Shown here: in pieces, positions 4,088-6,316 of the stretch
Layout of the letters: the number at the start of each line of letters is the position of its first letter
How positions within the stretch are numbered: position 1 is the stretch's first letter
From: Bacillota bacterium
Lineage (GTDB): Bacteria > Bacillota > Sulfobacillia > JAJZIM01 > JAJZBP01
Length of the DNA stretch: 6,316 nucleotides
Assembly (NCBI GenBank): GCA_021798855.1
Contig: JAJZBP010000123.1
Location: forward strand, 1-6,316
Direction: 5' to 3'
Program-made: the position numbers and the translations under genes
Notes under the pieces: model-generated
Seen by the model: the letters and a program-made list of their open reading frames with translations, nothing else
The model's database searches: none
Told to the model about the DNA's origin: nothing

Positions 4088-6304
4088 ATGAGCTTAGCTG
4101 TACCTGATTTCCCGCGCGTCATCGCGTCCGCGCTGCGGATTCGCGAAGCCCAGGTGAATGCCGTGATTCGCTTGCTGGAAGAGGGGAATACCATTCCCTT
4201 CATCGCGCGATACCGCAAGGAAATGACCGGTGAACTGGACGAGAATCAGCTCCGGGAGGTGGCGACCCGGCATGAGTTTGAGAAGAATTTGCATCAGCGC
4301 AAGACGGACGTACTGAGGCTGCTTGAGGAGCAAGGGGTCTTCGCCGACGATGCCCGGCGAGAGAGCCTGGTTGCCGCGGTCACCCAAGCGCGGACCCTGA
4401 CGGAACTGGACGACATCTACCGGCCATACCGGCCCAAACGGAAGACCCGGGCGTCGGTTGCGCGGGAGAAGGGGCTTGAGCCGCTGTCTGCGTGGCTGCG
4501 TGAGGCTGCCGCCGGCGCGCTGTCCGAGCCGGAAGTCTACAGGTTTGTGGAGCAGTTTGTCGCCGGTCTGGAGGTCGAGATGACCGCGGATGAAGCCCTG
4601 AAAGGCGCGGTGGATATCTTTGCGGAGGAGGTGGCGGAAGACGCCGCGACGCGCCGGTGGGTGCGAACACGGTCGATGAAAGGGTTGGTCCGTTCCACCG
4701 CGTCCCATTCCGGTGTGTCGAGTGTCTACGAAGCCTATTACGACTTCCGGGAGCCGATCAACCGGGCGGCGCCGCACCGGATCCTGGCGATGAACCGGGG
4801 GGAGCGGGACGGATTCCTGAAGGTCGGCGTGGAAGCGCCGCTGGACGACATTCTCACCCACTTGCGCAACACGCACCTGCCTGGGGGGGGGCGTCCGGGC
4901 AGCTTTGTCGGGGGGATGCTCGACGCGGGCGTGCTGGACGCGTACAAGCGTCTGCTGGCGCCTTCCGTCGAACGCGACGTGCGGTCGGAACTCACCGACA
5001 AGGCGGAGGCCCAGGCCATCGCCGTTTTCGGTGAGAACTTGAAGAACCTGCTGCTGCAACCGCCCATCGCCGACAAGGTTGTTCTCGGGGTGGATCCCGC
5101 CTATCGCACCGGCTGCAAGCTCGCCGTCGTCGACGCCACCGGCAAACTCCTCGAAGTCGCGGTCATTTACCCGACACCGCCGCAAAACAAGATCGAGGAA
5201 GCGCGCCGGATTGTTCTGCGCCTGTTGGAGACCCATCACGTGGAACTCGTGGTCATCGGCAACGGAACCGCGTCGCGTGAGACCGAGGAGTTTATCGCGG
5301 AAACCCTGCGCCTGCGCAAAGAGCGGACGGACGTTCAAATTCCCTACCTGATCGTCTCGGAAGCCGGGGCCAGTGTGTATTCCGCGTCACCCCTCGCCGG
5401 GGAGGAGTTTCCGGAGCTGGACGTGTCTGAACGCAGCGCCGTCTCGATTGCCCGTCGGGTACAGGACCCGCTGGCCGAGTTGGTGAAGATCGATCCCAAG
5501 TCGGTCGGCGTCGGCCAATACCAACACGATGTGTCTCAGCAAAAGCTGGGGGCAAAGCTTGGCGCCGTGGTTGAGACGGCGGTGAACGGGGTCGGCGTGG
5601 ATGTGAACACGGCCTCGCCGAGCCTGTTGTCGCACGTCGCCGGCCTCAACAAGACGGTGGCCAAATCAATCGTTAAATTCCGCGAAGAGAACGGTCGGTT
5701 CACCAACCGCAAGGCCTTGGCCAAAGTACCGCGGCTTGGCCACAAAACCTTCGAACAGTGCGTGGGTTTTTTGCGGATTCGGGACGGCGACGAGGTGCTC
5801 GACAACACGCCGATTCATCCCGAGTCGTATGGTGTGGTCGCCAGGCTGTTGGCGCGGACCGGCGCCGATGGGGATTGTATTCGCCGGCCGGAGAAGCGGC
5901 AGGGGTGGATTGCGAACCTGCGCCAACTGCCCCTGCAGGGGTTGGCCGAGGAGGCGGGCGTCGGGACGCCGACCCTGCGTGACATCCTGGATGCCCTGGA
6001 ACGCCCCGGACGGGACCCTCGGGAAGACGTTCCCCCTCCGCTCCTGCGCACGGACGCGGCACGGTTGGAGGATCTGCAAACGGGAACGGTGTTGATGGGG
6101 ACCGTGCGCAACGTGGTGGATTTCGGCGCATTCGTTGACGTGGGCTTGAAGAACGACGGACTGGTGCACGTTTCTGAACTGGCGGAACGGTTCGTCAAGC
6201 ATCCGATGGACGTGGTGGCCATCGGGGACGTGGTAAAAGTGCGGGTCATTCAGGTGGATCTCCAAAAACAACGCCTGGGGCTTTCGCTGAAGGGCTTGTC
6301 TTGA
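4088..6304 (+). CDS. tex: Tex family RNA-binding transcription accessory protein
   Basis: Tex (YhgF in E. coli) is a cytosolic RNA-binding protein linked to transcription and ribosome-associated RNA handling, related to eukaryotic Spt6. The 738-residue product is complete and of normal length. In order it has an N-terminal helical Tex_N region (about 1-200) with IPFIARYRKEMTG and LDDIYRPYRPKRKTRA; a YqgF-type RNase H-like domain (about 328-455) with LGVDPAYRTGCKLAVVD, VIGNGTASRETE and VSEAGASVYSAS; the conserved RRVQDPLAELVKIDPKSVG and GQYQHDV segment; a helix-hairpin-helix pair (about 499-563) beginning NGVGVDVNTAS; a short helical segment with HPESY; and a C-terminal S1 domain (about 665-735) with GTVRNVVDFGAFVD and GLVHVSEL. 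The ATG at 4088 matches the usual N-terminus and has AAAGGAG upstream. The gene is markedly GC-rich and contains a nine-G run at 4883-4891 that stays in frame. It ends 12 bases before the window edge, so its terminator and any downstream partner are not seen. The gene is divergent from the DUF2779 gene and not obviously in an operon upstream. Confidence 0.97.
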   Translation: MSLAVPDFPRVIASALRIREAQVNAVIRLLEEGNTIPFIARYRKEMTGELDENQLREVATRHEFEKNLHQRKTDVLRLLEEQGVFADDARRESLVAAVTQARTLTELDDIYRPYRPKRKTRASVAREKGLEPLSAWLREAAAGALSEPEVYRFVEQFVAGLEVEMTADEALKGAVDIFAEEVAEDAATRRWVRTRSMKGLVRSTASHSGVSSVYEAYYDFREPINRAAPHRILAMNRGERDGFLKVGVEAPLDDILTHLRNTHLPGGGRPGSFVGGMLDAGVLDAYKRLLAPSVERDVRSELTDKAEAQAIAVFGENLKNLLLQPPIADKVVLGVDPAYRTGCKLAVVDATGKLLEVAVIYPTPPQNKIEEARRIVLRLLETHHVELVVIGNGTASRETEEFIAETLRLRKERTDVQIPYLIVSEAGASVYSASPLAGEEFPELDVSERSAVSIARRVQDPLAELVKIDPKSVGVGQYQHDVSQQKLGAKLGAVVETAVNGVGVDVNTASPSLLSHVAGLNKTVAKSIVKFREENGRFTNRKALAKVPRLGHKTFEQCVGFLRIRDGDEVLDNTPIHPESYGVVARLLARTGADGDCIRRPEKRQGWIANLRQLPLQGLAEEAGVGTPTLRDILDALERPGRDPREDVPPPLLRTDAARLEDLQTGTVLMGTVRNVVDFGAFVDVGLKNDGLVHVSELAERFVKHPMDVVAIGDVVKVRVIQVDLQKQRLGLSLKGLS

Positions 6305-6316
6305 TCCAACCAGGCC

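Noticed and set aside
3808..4107. Plus-strand open frame beginning MEKKDPG
   Set aside because: Runs through a hairpin and the dispersed repeat into the tex start in another frame; low-complexity, no motif.
4094..5338. Minus-strand open frame of 414 codons
   Set aside because: Exact antisense of tex, rich in Arg and Pro as expected from a GC-rich complementary strand; no domain recognised.
1..6316. CRISPR array near the Cas4-like gene
   Set aside because: No regularly spaced direct repeats; the three repeat copies are about 1-2 kb apart and palindromic.

Overview
The window reads as a chromosomal segment of a bacterium of fairly high G+C content. Strong Shine-Dalgarno sites, GTG/TTG starts and the gene families present suggest a Bacillota-like organism, but this is a weak inference and no gene here fixes the lineage. 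Two large, intact genes dominate the right two thirds. They are a DUF2779-family protein on the minus strand (a fusion of a Cas4/RecB-like nuclease domain with an RNase H-like exonuclease domain) and the complete tex gene for an RNA-binding transcription accessory protein on the plus strand. The two are divergently transcribed from a gap of about 370 bp.

The left third (about 1-2200) is a worn, accessory-like region. From left to right it holds: two small stem-loop repeats at the edge; a decayed transposase fragment on the plus strand; a perfect 34-bp palindrome; two small minus-strand ORFs (a putative two-helix membrane protein and a Cys-rich zinc-ribbon-like peptide), both uncertain; an intact hicA-hicB toxin-antitoxin operon on the minus strand with a recognisable promoter; and a frameshifted N-terminal fragment of an FAD-linked (BBE/YgaK-type) oxidoreductase.

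A structured repeat of about 55 bp occurs three times, always outside the well-supported genes: 1076-1133, 2136-2190 and 3996-4049. All copies have the same orientation. Two lie just downstream of minus-strand genes (hicB and the DUF2779 gene) and one lies in the tex leader. The hairpin is kept even in the diverged copy, so this looks like a dispersed intergenic palindromic family.

The genes do not form one pathway. hicA and hicB work together as toxin and antitoxin, tex is housekeeping, and the DUF2779 protein is a solitary predicted nuclease with no CRISPR or other defence genes beside it. I see no CRISPR array, rRNA or credible tRNA. The most interesting items are the three-copy repeat, the 34-bp palindrome, the double-nuclease fusion and a hicA promoter that predicts a leaderless mRNA.
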